A stretch of DNA of 56,306 nucleotides from Paucimonas lemoignei (GCF_004342585.1 NZ_SLZQ01000019.1:1-56306); one strand, 5' to 3'; numbered from the stretch's first letter, positions 1 to 9,248 are shown. Translations and numbers: made by a program. The notes: generated by a model not told the origin, from the letters alone.

Positions 1-207
<207 letters not shown>

Positions 208-300
208 CCAAACCTGACAATAAAACGAAAGCGCAATTTCTGTTGCTGCCAAATGCATGCATTCTGACAGCAACCTAACCTTGCATGGAAAGGAAATACT

Positions 301-1080
301 ATGAGTGACTATACCGATATCCTGTACGAAGCACGCGATGGCGTGGCCCGCATCACCATCAACCGCCCGGAAAAATACAATGCGTTTCGCGGCAAGACTT
401 GCGATGAAATGATCGATGCATTGAATCGAGCCGGCTGGGACAAATCGATCGGCGTGATTGTGCTGACCGGCATCGGCGAAAAGGCATTCTGCACCGGTGG
501 CGATCAATCCGCGCATGATGGCGGGTATGACGGCCGCGGCATCATTGGCTTGCCGGTGGAGGAATTGCAGGGCTTAATTCGTGACGTGCCCAAGCCCGTC
601 ATTGCCCGTGTTAACGGCTATGCCATCGGCGGCGGCAATGTACTGGTGACCTGCTGCGACTTGGCAATCGCTTCAGAAAGCGCACAGTTTGGTCAGGTTG
701 GCCCGAAGGTCGGCTCGGTCGACCCCGGCTTCGGCACAGCCTACTTGGCACGGGTGGTCGGCGAGAAAAAAGCACGGGAAATCTGGTATCTGTGCCGCCG
801 TTACACAGCGAAACAAGCGCTGGAAATGGGCTTGGTTAATGCCGTGGTCCCGCCAGCCGAACTGGACGCGGAAGTAGAACGCTGGTGCATGGAAATCCTG
901 GCCATGAGCCCGACCGCCATTGCCATTGCCAAACGCTCGCTCAACGCCGACAGCGACAATATTCGCGGCATCGGCGGTCTCGGCATGCAGGCGTTGAGCC
1001 TATACTACGGCACCGAAGAATCCCAGGAAGGCGTCAAAGCCTTTCTCGAAAAGCGAAAGCCGAATTTCCGCAAATTCTGA
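301..1080 (+). CDS. badI: BadI-like 2-ketocyclohexanecarboxyl-CoA hydrolase (enoyl-CoA hydratase/MenB family)
   Basis: A 259-residue crotonase-fold protein. Family features are the N-terminal [14 protein letters not shown] strand-turn, the oxyanion-hole segment around residues 60-75 ([17 protein letters not shown]) and [11 protein letters not shown] near residue 108. The GGDQS signature and [16 protein letters not shown] stretch match the BadI/MenB branch rather than ordinary hydratases. From memory, BadI of Rhodopseudomonas palustris is very similar across its length; it hydrolytically opens the ring of 2-ketocyclohexanecarboxyl-CoA to pimelyl-CoA in anaerobic benzoate and cyclohexanecarboxylate degradation. 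The ATG at 301 follows an AAGGAA ribosome-binding site. The gene lies 93 bp downstream of etfA in the same direction, so a redox role beside ETF is plausible. Confidence 0.85.
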   Translation: MSDYTDILYEARDGVARITINRPEKYNAFRGKTCDEMIDALNRAGWDKSIGVIVLTGIGEKAFCTGGDQSAHDGGYDGRGIIGLPVEELQGLIRDVPKPVIARVNGYAIGGGNVLVTCCDLAIASESAQFGQVGPKVGSVDPGFGTAYLARVVGEKKAREIWYLCRRYTAKQALEMGLVNAVVPPAELDAEVERWCMEILAMSPTAIAIAKRSLNADSDNIRGIGGLGMQALSLYYGTEESQEGVKAFLEKRKPNFRKF

Positions 1081-1143
1081 TGGACCGGGCGCCGCATCAG
1101 GCGCCCTACCCAGCCTGACGTCCCACCTGCTACTCTGTTCACC

Positions 1144-1373
1144 ATGCCCTCCGCCCGAGCTCTCATCGAACAATATGGCTTGCGTGAAGCGACAGAATAC
1201 GATGCCGTTATCGTCGGTGGTGGTCCGGCTGGTTTGGCAGCCGCCATTCGCTTGAATAACTCGCAGCCCCAAAAGGCAAGGAAGTCTCAGTCTGTGTGCT
1301 GGAAAAAGGCGGCGAACTGGGAGTTCATATGCGGAACAACTGGTCGTCGACGAAAACTGCTGTTTCGCCATGC
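1144..1373 (+). pseudogene. ETF-ubiquinone oxidoreductase N-terminal remnant
   Basis: The first ~38 codons read EYDAVIVGGGPAGLAAAIRL, the GxGxxG FAD-binding start of electron-transfer-flavoprotein dehydrogenases. Near base 1258 the frame shifts; the next frame continues the same protein (LAAPKGKEVSVCVLEKGGEL, then GVHMRNNW) for about 35 codons before similarity is lost near 1373. The normal protein is about 550 residues, so only the first ~75 survive, with a frameshift. It sits downstream of etfA and badI, where a functional ETF partner could once have been. The remaining ~100 bp up to the tRNA half have no recognisable coding content. The gene cannot make a working enzyme; an intact copy elsewhere is expected. 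Confidence 0.75.
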
Positions 1374-1479
1374 CCGCCAACATGTCGTTCCAGGATACGG
1401 CAGCAATGGGGCTACCTCATCGAACATTCTATTTCGCTCTGACCGCACACGGCATGTATTAGCCCGGGGAACAGGGTCT

Positions 1480-1543
1480 TGGTGCCTGAGACCGGAATCG
1501 AACCGGTACGCCCCCTCTCGGGTAAGCGGCGGATTTTAAGTCC
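1480..1543 (-). tRNA. tRNA-Leu(UAA), 3' half of a split gene
   Basis: Read on the minus strand this gives the anticodon loop and 3' anticodon stem, a long class II variable arm, the T arm (GGTTCGATTCC) and an acceptor strand CTCAGGC followed by ACCA, with CCA encoded. The 5' half is missing here; it lies about 53 kb away at 54484-54523. That half starts GCCTGAG, which pairs perfectly with CTCAGGC, and ends in the same anticodon sequence. Joining the halves across the shared 11 bp gives a normal class II tRNA-Leu with stem GCGGA/TCCGC and loop CTTAAAA (anticodon TAA). As it stands this half has no 5' part and cannot make a tRNA. Confidence 0.9.
1533..1543. repeat. Left attachment core (att), 11-bp direct repeat
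   Basis: ATTTTAAGTCC occurs here and again at 54484-54494 in the same orientation. The next bases differ on both sides (G and T here, C and G at the right copy), so the identity is exactly 11 bp. It covers the anticodon loop and the adjoining stem bases of the split tRNA-Leu. This is what strand exchange by a tyrosine recombinase at the anticodon loop would leave. The integrase gene is next to the right copy. Confidence 0.88.
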
Positions 1544-1604
1544 TAAATATTTAGCACCACGCATCTGAAATCTCTTTTATTACAATGACTTATTACAATT
1601 CTCA

Positions 1605-1662
1605 TGTGCACTAATGTGTGCAAATAACCTATTTCCCCATCTGTTTTAGAGCTCGTGTGCAA
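1605..1662. promoter_or_regulatory. Putative integrase arm-type binding sites, left end
   Basis: Three copies of the heptamer TGTGCA(A/C) lie just inside the left end: TGTGCAC at 1605-1611, TGTGCAA at 1617-1623 and TGTGCAA at 1656-1662. The right end has TGTGCAC at 54361-54367 and an inverted TGTGCAA at 54371-54377. Short repeats shared by both ends and close to the cores are typical of arm sites bound by the N-terminal domain of tyrosine integrases. Binding is inferred. Confidence 0.55.
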
Positions 1663-1677
1663 AATCTGTTCACGCGT

Positions 1678-1860
1678 TTAGCCAGCCTTGGCCGTTAAGT
1701 CGATAGTCGAGACGACATACACCAGCATCTTTGCAATATCTGAGCCAACTTCGAACACATCAGCCGGCCGCCACCCTTCGAGAATGGCATTTTCCTGACG
1801 CAGCCAACTCTGCCCCCTTGCTCAGGATCCGCCTGTGGCCGCCTTGGGACAGATTCGATG
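1678..1860 (-). pseudogene. Decayed MbcA/ParS-like antitoxin (DUF2384 type), C-terminal fragment
   Basis: Read on the minus strand, about 42 codons ending at a TAA (1678-1680) give WLRQENAILEGWRP, ADVFEVGSDIAKM and LVYVVSTIDLT. This closely parallels the intact small protein encoded at 9791-10039 (WLSQPNEILEGRRP, IDVFEAGSDIAKM). Upstream, the QADPEQ segment is in another frame, so a one-base deletion lies near 1806. Beyond that, similarity fades. It is a remnant of a second copy of that gene near the island's left edge. No partner toxin gene is visible here. Confidence 0.7.
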
Positions 1861-1872
1861 AAGAGTACATGT

Positions 1873-1972
1873 CAAAATGTACTGTCATTTCGAACGAAGT
1901 GAGAATCTCAGGCTGCATTGGAATCAGATGCCGCTGAGAACCCTTGCTAGCTCGAAATGACAGTACATTTTG
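1873..1972. repeat. 21-bp perfect inverted repeat, MITE-like
   Basis: Bases 1873-1893 (starting CAAAATGTACTGTCATTTCG) are the exact reverse complement of 1952-1972, enclosing 58 bp. This could form a strong hairpin or be a small non-autonomous element. The interior has no gene. The rest of 1981-2323 has no recognised gene apart from the nested inverted repeat listed separately. Confidence 0.7.
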
Positions 1973-2081
1973 TTAGACTTTTTTGGTAAGTTAAATCGAC
2001 CGGTTGAATCCAAGACCCAAACCGGACCGTCGCCAGCGGCGCTTGTGCGATTGGCACAGACGTTCCAATCCAATCAACGGC

Positions 2082-2148
2082 GGGGGCGCAGCAGTCCTGA
2101 CCTCAATTGACGAGGCGCTCCCGACAGGACTGCGGCACCGACGCCCCC
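2082..2148. repeat. Nested inverted repeat (GGGGGCG/CGCCCCC and CAGTCCTG/CAGGACTG)
   Basis: Outer arms are at 2082-2088 and 2142-2148 and inner arms at 2092-2099 and 2125-2132, forming one imperfect GC-rich stem of about 17 bp. It lies in a gene-free stretch between the antitoxin remnant and the HTH-AP2 gene. It could be a terminator-like or mobile-element end structure. No function can be assigned. Confidence 0.55.
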
Positions 2149-2323
2149 GGCTCTGGCTCTAACTACTTCGGCCGCTTCCTGACGCATTCCGCCAAATACC
2201 GAGTATGAACGAAACTTTCGAGGTAAGAACGTAGGCCTATGCTCGCAGACAGAGGAACTGTCTCTGCTTGGCGGCGTAGGCATGCCTACAGAATAGACAT
2301 TATGTACTAGCCACTTGTTCTTT

Positions 2324-3094
2324 CTATTTCAATGGCAGGACGTAACCTTTTACATCCTCCAGGAATGCCTTGCGTGCCTCGAGTGCTAACTCAAAAGCTC
2401 GCTGTTCGCCATATTTACGAATTGAGAATAATCGTTGTTTGTTTTTGCCTGATTCAGTCCGGCAGTAGGCCATCCAGGCTAGCCTTCTAACCGGCTTATC
2501 GTTGTTATTTCTAATTTCTCTATCGACGCGTATTACGCCTGGTATGCCCGACGCATTGGTGCTGGCCCTGACAATTTGCACCCAGTCTCGTTTTACCATG
2601 GGCAGATGGTTTTTTACGATTTGGTCCCGATACGCTTTGGCTGCCTCAAGCGATTTATCCTTGTCGCCGTACACATCGTCCCGGAAGGATTTGCGAAACG
2701 CCTCTCCTTGCCGTTGCAAGGTCACCCGCCATTGTGCATATTTCACGTTACGGCTGACTTCCTGGCGTCCAATCCCATAGAACTCATCCAAAGCTGGCAG
2801 GCTTGGGGTATCGTTATTGTCTTTTGTCAGGAGCGGCAGTGATGGCAGTCTAAGGTAATGCTTAATATAGCGGATGGACATTCCAATTTCTTCATGCAGC
2901 CGAAGAATCAAAGACGGACCAAACGCCAAATCTCCCTTTCTCAATTTGCATATGATCGGCGGTGCCACACATAGCCTAGCTGCCAAAGCCGCATCGTTTT
3001 TCAAGCCCAATTTGGTAATTGCTTCGTTAAGCAATTGATTACAATCGGCGGCCTTGCTTTGGACCTGATCAACAATTGGTCTTTGAGCCTTCAT
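2324..3094 (-). CDS. HTH plus AP2-like DNA-binding protein
   Basis: A 256-residue protein with two apparent DNA-binding parts. Residues ~18-70 (LLNEAITKLGLKNDAALAARL, then PPIICKLRKGDL) look like a helix-turn-helix of the XRE or phage Cro kind. Residues ~178-245 contain GIPGVIRVDR, WMAYCRTESGK, then FSIRKYGEQRAFELALEAR. This pattern (GIxGV, WxA, GKxxxFSIxKYGxxxAxxxAxxxR) is characteristic of AP2/ERF-type domains, known in bacteria mainly from homing endonucleases and phage or integron proteins. No nuclease motif is evident. It could be a regulator of the island or a former homing-type protein. It is transcribed alone, leftward. Confidence 0.6.
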   Translation of the reverse strand: MKAQRPIVDQVQSKAADCNQLLNEAITKLGLKNDAALAARLCVAPPIICKLRKGDLAFGPSLILRLHEEIGMSIRYIKHYLRLPSLPLLTKDNNDTPSLPALDEFYGIGRQEVSRNVKYAQWRVTLQRQGEAFRKSFRDDVYGDKDKSLEAAKAYRDQIVKNHLPMVKRDWVQIVRASTNASGIPGVIRVDREIRNNNDKPVRRLAWMAYCRTESGKNKQRLFSIRKYGEQRAFELALEARKAFLEDVKGYVLPLK

Positions 3095-3307
3095 TGTGGA
3101 TTTACTTGAGAAGTTAACTCTGAGGCTCTACGTCTTTTGTATTTGCCAGATACATCATGGGTGTAACGCTTTCCGATGTGCTAGATAAGCCCCTTTGGAT
3201 GAAAGAACCAATGGGCAACCGGATTATCAAGATTCGCTCACTGCCAAGGAAACCGCCCCTCCAAATACGCCTTAAGTCTTCCAAAAGACTCATGTTGTAT
3301 CAAAACT

Positions 3308-3850
3308 CTACTGAAAAATCGAAGCGCAGTTCACTTTTTCTTTTTTGCCTGCAGAGCGCTTGGTACATTGCTGAGGGAAATAGGTGTTCGTCTTCCTATC
3401 CAATTGATAGAGCACTTCCGTAGCCGGAAACCCTGGAGGCGGCGTATCGAGTGCCAGAAATTGGGTTGGCAAGCCGGTGGAATTCTCCTTTCGTATTTCA
3501 CGTACGGTGCTGGCGTACGGAATGAATAGAATAGCGCACGCACGCTGAGATTTTTCGAGCCTTAACATGACCCTTGTAATATTGATTCCCGGCGTCTTAT
3601 CAAAGACCCATTTATATTGATTGCTATTAGATGTCGCATCGATGATCTGAATATTGTCATCGTCCTTATAGTCGGGGCCGAAGACATTCACCATGTAATC
3701 ATCCAAAGATGAATAACACTTGCCTACCGGTGAATCGGCCCAGATGCCGCCATTCTGATTTGTATCTGCACTTGCAGAAACCGCCAACAAAAGCAGAAGC
3801 GCGCCTGATAAATATTTAAGGTACTTGGCGATCATAATGAACAGTGCCAT
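3308..3850 (-). CDS. Candidate periplasmic immunity protein for the T6SS effector
   Basis: A 180-residue protein with a clear N-terminal signal peptide (KYLKYLSGALLLLLAVSASADT), so it should be exported to the periplasm. Four cysteines remain in the mature part. It directly follows the cell-wall effector gene and overlaps it by 35 bp; a second start at 3835 (MIAKYLKY) is also possible. Effectors that attack peptidoglycan are normally paired with a periplasmic immunity protein encoded right after them, and this is the only candidate. I do not recognise the family, so the immunity role rests on position, export and size. Confidence 0.6.
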   Translation of the reverse strand: MALFIMIAKYLKYLSGALLLLLAVSASADTNQNGGIWADSPVGKCYSSLDDYMVNVFGPDYKDDDNIQIIDATSNSNQYKWVFDKTPGINITRVMLRLEKSQRACAILFIPYASTVREIRKENSTGLPTQFLALDTPPPGFPATEVLYQLDRKTNTYFPQQCTKRSAGKKEKVNCASIFQ

Positions 3851-6059
3851 TCAGAGTATAGGGAATTTCCGTAGGCGGAAAAGTCTGACATAAAGATGGA
3901 TTTTGTGGAGGGGTCAACGGAGGATAGGTGAATTGTACCGATCCTGCCAACGGCGGTGAGTCAAGCAGTACATCTGCGAGATACTTTGCAAATTGCTGCC
4001 GATGCGCATATCCATTACCGCCGCCATTAATCAACCAGCAGTTAAATGCGACGCTAGTTGGACTAAAGGAAAGATCAGCAACCCGGTTCATGTTTCTTGT
4101 GCCGCGGAAGGTCTTCGTAACCCAATAAAATCCACTCGACTCCGCCGCATGGGTCAAATTATTGCTTACGATAGCAGGATCATACCGAGGAGCCCACCGC
4201 ATAACTTGGCCACCAGAATCAATCGCATGTGTTGAGGTTGCCGTTATTCTCGCATCTCCATAAACAGGATTAGCCTGATCGGGTATTGCCTTAAAGGCGC
4301 CATATTTCTTGTAATTGCCTGCCCAGGTAAGCTGCTTATAGCCGCGTCCGTAGAAAGCTCCATACAGGTGATTCGCCCCCGCTCCACCTTCATTCATCAA
4401 GGCCAACAAACCTGTTTCAATGTATATCTGTGCAAGAGCATGCACATACCTTTTGGGGCATGCGCCAAGATACTTCCGGAAAAACTCATTAAGATGTCTC
4501 GAGTGTGTCGTCGACCGTGTGTGAGCAGTATTCCAGTTGGTGACGCCTGAAAGACTCCTTCGAGGAATACACCGGGCAAACTCCGATACGCTCAGCCATC
4601 CACACTTTCTGAAATGCCGGATGAAAGCCTTGGGATGAAAATGCCAATGTGAGCTGGGGATTCCCAGATTGGCGCCTTGCCAAAAGCTCAGCGCCTCGAG
4701 ATGGGATCTTAGCCTAGAAAAATCATCCTCGGTCAGCGGCTCGGGATTTTCTGCGGTAGAAGTTCTTAGCCAGCCCCAACGATGATCGAAACTGGCCGCA
4801 TCCCATTCGGTAGGATATTTAGCAATGACATGTGCAAGTTTATCTTGTATAGGCACGTCACCAAGGCGAGCAGTGGCTTCCTGCGGCGTTATACGGCCAT
4901 CATTGTTTGCATCTAGCAAAGTCCTAATCGTAGATGAGTCGCAACGACTGTCCTGATCTGCACTATCGTCCACAAGCTGCCAGCCTATCCAATGCGGGAA
5001 ATCCGAATCACTAAATTTGCTGACATCTGCAGCGTTCAGATTTACCCAACCTTGCCCACCGGGATAGCGGATCTGCCGCCAATGCGGCGTATTTGCCGGG
5101 GTTAACTGGTCGGTACCAATTGTGCGACCGAAACGCAGTAACTCATATACAGCGCTTGGGCTGGGTACTTGCGGAGAATTAGCATTGCGATACGCCGTCA
5201 CAATGCGGCCGGCCTCGGTATAAATACCGTACTCGCCATCATTTTCTTCCAGGACATCGCCGACCACCTCTCCGCTCACGTGGTACGTACGGAGATATGC
5301 GTCGCCACAATTGCCTGCGGCTCCATCGCCTGCCGCATACCGAAGGGAGACAAATAAGGGAGCTGCGGCCGTATAAGCAGCACCGACTGCGGGTTGCACT
5401 ACATTAGCCGCAGGTCGTTGTGCGTAAATCAAGGACCCGGTCGGCAGGCGAAAGTGTATGTCCCCATATATAGCGTCGATCCGGCCATTTTGTGACAAAT
5501 TTAGATCCCCGGCACTTCGCCCGACGAGCGACTGCACGTTAGTGTCATCGCACAGTATTTCGAAATGCAATAGATGCGGTTCGCCGTATATATGGCCGGC
5601 ATCACCGATTTCGTCCTTCCGATAAATTGGACGGTTTTGCTGGACTGTTGGCCTGATAGCATGCAGATGCATGTAAACCGAGAAGAACGTTACGGTGGTG
5701 GCTACACCTTCCGCATTGACCCCGATTTCCGTGACGTGGCGGATAACAACGCATCCGTTGCTGGTCCAGACTGGTCTGCCACTGACATCGCCATAATTTA
5801 AGGGATGCTGTGGATCGTCATTGGGCGCGTCAGGCTGACGTACATACACTACAGTACCGTCTGCAATTGACCTTACCGGGAGACGTTGGCCGTCATTGCC
5901 TTGAGGCGCCTGCAAATGAATGCCGCCATGCCATCCGAGATTGAAACTGAGCGGGTATCTGCCATGACCCTGTGGATCACCAGGCATTGCGGCTTCCAGC
6001 CAGTCATCCTCGGACATGGCGGCAGTCCGTATCGGTAAGAACGGGGGGCTAATTAACAT
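3816..6059 (-). CDS. T6SS cargo effector: M23-like peptidase + EF-hand + GH19/lysozyme-like domain
   Basis: A 747-residue protein encoded immediately after vgrG. Residues ~30-170 form an M23 (LytM-like) endopeptidase-like region with GWHGGIHLQAP, YMHLHAI and HLLHFEI; the first motif has His where M23 enzymes usually have the metal-binding Asp. Residues ~285-345 look like an SH3-type wall-binding segment (GWVNLNA). Residues 383-394 (DANNDGRITPQE) are an EF-hand calcium loop. From ~470, HWHFHPKAFIRHFR leads into a chitinase-19/lysozyme-like domain with IYIETGLLALMNE (likely catalytic Glu549) and GRGYKQLTWAGNY. It should cleave both peptide stems and glycan strands in rival cells. The start at 6059 has GGAAAA upstream; Met15 is an alternative. 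Confidence 0.78.
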   Translation of the reverse strand: MLISPPFLPIRTAAMSEDDWLEAAMPGDPQGHGRYPLSFNLGWHGGIHLQAPQGNDGQRLPVRSIADGTVVYVRQPDAPNDDPQHPLNYGDVSGRPVWTSNGCVVIRHVTEIGVNAEGVATTVTFFSVYMHLHAIRPTVQQNRPIYRKDEIGDAGHIYGEPHLLHFEILCDDTNVQSLVGRSAGDLNLSQNGRIDAIYGDIHFRLPTGSLIYAQRPAANVVQPAVGAAYTAAAPLFVSLRYAAGDGAAGNCGDAYLRTYHVSGEVVGDVLEENDGEYGIYTEAGRIVTAYRNANSPQVPSPSAVYELLRFGRTIGTDQLTPANTPHWRQIRYPGGQGWVNLNAADVSKFSDSDFPHWIGWQLVDDSADQDSRCDSSTIRTLLDANNDGRITPQEATARLGDVPIQDKLAHVIAKYPTEWDAASFDHRWGWLRTSTAENPEPLTEDDFSRLRSHLEALSFWQGANLGIPSSHWHFHPKAFIRHFRKCGWLSVSEFARCIPRRSLSGVTNWNTAHTRSTTHSRHLNEFFRKYLGACPKRYVHALAQIYIETGLLALMNEGGAGANHLYGAFYGRGYKQLTWAGNYKKYGAFKAIPDQANPVYGDARITATSTHAIDSGGQVMRWAPRYDPAIVSNNLTHAAESSGFYWVTKTFRGTRNMNRVADLSFSPTSVAFNCWLINGGGNGYAHRQQFAKYLADVLLDSPPLAGSVQFTYPPLTPPQNPSLCQTFPPTEIPYTLNGTVHYDRQVP

Positions 6060-6080
6060 TGCGTTGGTTTTCCGGATTAC

Positions 6081-9056
6081 TTAACGGGAAATTGGATAAT
6101 TTTTCTTCAGCTTGAACTCGCCACGGGGCATTTGTGGCAAGGCGTAATTGAGCCTTGCCGGCCCGGTAAAGCTCTTGCTGGCAGCCTTGATTGAAATCTT
6201 CCCGGGGCAAGCAAACGTAATATTCCCGCCCTCGATCTTCAGCGATGCTCCACCTTCCGTGCACAGTTCAATACTCTTCGCCGCCGCAAAATCCACATGG
6301 CTATTGGCCGAGATCAGCCTCACCAGCTCCTTCGCCGCGAACGTCATGGTGTCGCTTTGCGCCTGCATGTCCACGTCGCCTTGTCCCGCGTAGAGCTTGA
6401 TCCCCACATCGCCATCCCCGGCGCCCACCGCGCCCGCCAGCAAGCCAATCGCCTGACCGCTATGCACGCTCAGCGCTTCGCCCACTGCCACGTGCATATC
6501 CCTGCCACTGGCAAAATGCACCACTTCCCCTGCCGCCACATGCAGGCCATCTGATGCCGTCATGCCCAATCCCGCCTGCGCTGCCACGGTGACCAGGGGC
6601 GCGGTACTGTGCGGCACCTTGTCGCCGCTGCCATCTTCGCTGCCATCCAGCGCACTGACCTGGCCCGATACTTTCTTCAGCATGGCGGCAAGCGGAGGCT
6701 GTTTATCGTCCAGGCTGCTCTGGCTTGCCCCGCCGTTCAGGGTCTTGCTGCCCTTAGCCGCCACCATCTGCACGGTCTGATGCGTCTGTGCCGCCTGATT
6801 GAACGTATCCGCAAAACCTTGGATCTGCTTCAGCATGGCGACACCGGCCGCATTATCTCCGGCTGGTTCTGGTAGCCCACCGGGCGCGGTGCCGTAATAG
6901 GTGGAAAGCATCAAGCCTTTGCCGGCGCGGATGGCGCCGTAAGCATCGGTACGCAATTCCCAACCAGTACCACGGAAACTGCCGCGATAGTTATCCGCCT
7001 GGTGGATCAGGTGGCCGAGATTCAGTTGCGTGGCCGCAGTGTCGGTGGCCAACTGCGTACGTAAGCGCCCGGTGCTGTCGTCGAAGACCAGCTGATTGGC
7101 TTGACGGCCATAGCCATCAGTGCCCAGTGCGACGCTTTTGAATCCAGACAGGTAAGCGCCGTGCTTATGTTCTCCGGCAGCCGCGCCATGCCAGGCAGGG
7201 GAAGCACCAGCTCCTAGCTTGTTATCCTGTCCTGCTGAGGCATGGTCTTTCGCGCTGGCAAGGGCAGAAGCGTCATCCTGTCCCTGGCCGTTATACAAGA
7301 CGCCATTGACGATGGGACGGTCGATATCGTTGCCAAAGAATTTCACTAGCACTTCCTGGCCGATGCGCGGAATGAATTGCGCGCCGTAGCCGGGACCGGC
7401 GTAGAGTTGAGTGACGCGCACCCAGCATGTATTGGACTCTTCCGTTTGCCAGTGAAAGCGGATGCGAACGCGGCCAAGATCATCGGTATGGACCGTGCCG
7501 GCATTGGCCGTGCTGCCGTCCGGACCAACAACAATCGCCGTCTGGCTGCCCAATGCTGTCGGTTTAGGATTTAGCAGTAACCCAGTTCCATCTAGCAGCG
7601 CCGGGCGCCAGATGACATCGGCGCGGATGGCGGTGAAGCGATTCGCGTAGCCTGATGTGTCTGCTTGTTTCAACAAAGTATCCCAGGCGGCTCGGTCCAG
7701 ATACGTGGCGGCGATGGTACCGTCGTTCGGCCCCGCCTTGGCATGCTGTTCATGGCTGCCGCTGGACGCGACTGAGGAGCCATCTTCCCAGCCGAAGTCC
7801 GAAGGGAGAGAATCAGGCCATGCGGATGGCGCAGCAAAACCATCTTCGCGCCACTCTTGCGCAGGGCGCTGGCCGGGATAGGCAGGGGCCGGCCCCAGTC
7901 GGGCCGCCAGTTCTGCCTTCAATCCGGTCGGCAGATTGTTGACGCCGGCGTGCAATCCGCCCAGCAAGGCAAAACGGCGGTGCTTGGCTTCTTCGCTCTC
8001 GCCGTCTTGCCGGGGGAAAGGAGCTTCGGTGAGATCGAACACCGTGCCGGTGCGGAAAGAGCGCACCTTGCCCTGGCCGAACCAGGTCTTGGTGCGGCAA
8101 TCCATGGCTTGGCGCAAGATACGCACGTAATGCTCGGCCTCATCCTGGCTGGCGAAGGGATACAAGCCCAGCCAGTCGGCGCTTTCCACGAAAGGGATAT
8201 TCTTGTTGTCGTTCGGGTGCGCCGTGTGGGCGGAAGCGGCAATGACTCGCTTGGCCTTGTAATCCCATCCCGAGATAGTCGTGACTTCAGGCTGCGACAC
8301 GCGTTCACAGCCGAGTTGCTGAATACTGTCCTGAGCTTCCACGGCGGCGTCGCGGTGAAAACGGATGCCGCGTCCGCCATTGGCATGCTGCGAGGAGTAG
8401 TCCTCAGCGAAGGCCGCCACTGAATCGGCAAACAAGACTAGGCGCTGCTTCGACAATGCGCCATCGTCCTCGTCTTCCTCGAAGGTAAAACCGATGCCTT
8501 CTTCGGCCAGGATGCGCGTGAGGAAGGCATAGTCGGACTCGCGGTACTGGCAGCAATAGCTACGAGGACGCAGGCTATCGATGAAGGATTGCGCTTCTGG
8601 CGTAATGCGCCAGTTGTTGCGCGGCGCATCGGCAGCCAGCACGGCTTCAATGATATGCAGGACAGTAGCATCTTGAAAGACGCGGGAAGTGCGGCGTTGC
8701 GTGGCGAGCCAAAGCCAGGGGACGATAGTGAGTCGATAGCGTGCCAGTCCACCGTCAGCACCGAGTTGGGCGACTTCCGAGACCCAGCCAGTGCGCCGGT
8801 TCCTGGTGCCATCGGCTAATGTTGTGAACAGGCTGACTTGCTGGGCGAGCAGGGTCTTGAGCTCGAGGTGACAATCGGTTGAGAGGCAGGTGACATGCCA
8901 TTCGTAGAGAGAGGAGAGTTCCTCGCGGCCAACCCAGCTTTCCACCATGAGCTGATCGGAACCCAGGGCCGTATCGAGCTCATACAGGCGCGTGTCGGCG
9001 CTGAAGGCTGCAAGGTGCTCTGTGATGCTACCTACGCCTGGAATTGCCTCGGACAT
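6081..9056 (-). CDS. vgrG: Type VI secretion spike protein VgrG with DUF2345 extension
   Basis: A 991-residue VgrG. The N-terminal gp27-like half includes the typical SWVGREELSSLYEWHVTCLS opening and the YRESDYAFLTRILAEEGIGF segment. The gp5-like OB fold follows (GRVRIRFHW, then CWVRVTQLYAGPGYGAQFIP and a GNDIDRPIVNG turn). The C-terminal third has a DUF2345-type beta-helix (LMLSTYYGTAPGG, then ALSVHSGQAIGLLAG repeats). VgrG trimers tip the T6SS tube and carry cargo. Here the cargo is the next gene, 21 bp downstream. No other T6SS structural genes are in the window, so this is an orphan vgrG-effector-immunity cassette that would use a chromosomal secretion machine. Confidence 0.95.
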   Translation of the reverse strand: MSEAIPGVGSITEHLAAFSADTRLYELDTALGSDQLMVESWVGREELSSLYEWHVTCLSTDCHLELKTLLAQQVSLFTTLADGTRNRRTGWVSEVAQLGADGGLARYRLTIVPWLWLATQRRTSRVFQDATVLHIIEAVLAADAPRNNWRITPEAQSFIDSLRPRSYCCQYRESDYAFLTRILAEEGIGFTFEEDEDDGALSKQRLVLFADSVAAFAEDYSSQHANGGRGIRFHRDAAVEAQDSIQQLGCERVSQPEVTTISGWDYKAKRVIAASAHTAHPNDNKNIPFVESADWLGLYPFASQDEAEHYVRILRQAMDCRTKTWFGQGKVRSFRTGTVFDLTEAPFPRQDGESEEAKHRRFALLGGLHAGVNNLPTGLKAELAARLGPAPAYPGQRPAQEWREDGFAAPSAWPDSLPSDFGWEDGSSVASSGSHEQHAKAGPNDGTIAATYLDRAAWDTLLKQADTSGYANRFTAIRADVIWRPALLDGTGLLLNPKPTALGSQTAIVVGPDGSTANAGTVHTDDLGRVRIRFHWQTEESNTCWVRVTQLYAGPGYGAQFIPRIGQEVLVKFFGNDIDRPIVNGVLYNGQGQDDASALASAKDHASAGQDNKLGAGASPAWHGAAAGEHKHGAYLSGFKSVALGTDGYGRQANQLVFDDSTGRLRTQLATDTAATQLNLGHLIHQADNYRGSFRGTGWELRTDAYGAIRAGKGLMLSTYYGTAPGGLPEPAGDNAAGVAMLKQIQGFADTFNQAAQTHQTVQMVAAKGSKTLNGGASQSSLDDKQPPLAAMLKKVSGQVSALDGSEDGSGDKVPHSTAPLVTVAAQAGLGMTASDGLHVAAGEVVHFASGRDMHVAVGEALSVHSGQAIGLLAGAVGAGDGDVGIKLYAGQGDVDMQAQSDTMTFAAKELVRLISANSHVDFAAAKSIELCTEGGASLKIEGGNITFACPGKISIKAASKSFTGPARLNYALPQMPRGEFKLKKNYPISR

Positions 9057-9181
9057 GGTTCTCTCTCTGCGAGGTTATCATTTTAACAACGCCGAGAACA
9101 ATAAACCATTATTTACATATTTTCAACTTATTCTGAATTCGCTCTGATCAAAAAATGAGCCTGGGTACTAACGAAGCAATC

Positions 9182-9211
9182 TGAAAAACCTCCGACAAAT
9201 TGTCGGAGGTT
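9182..9211 (-). terminator. Rho-independent terminator
   Basis: An 11-bp perfect stem (AACCTCCGACA/TGTCGGAGGTT) with a 3-base loop is followed, on the minus strand, by a run of five T. It lies 38 bp beyond the stop codon of the gene at 9249-9680, so it should end that transcript before vgrG. Confidence 0.8.
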
Positions 9212-9248
9212 GAGATAGAACTATGTGCCCAGAGCTAAGTTGATGCCT

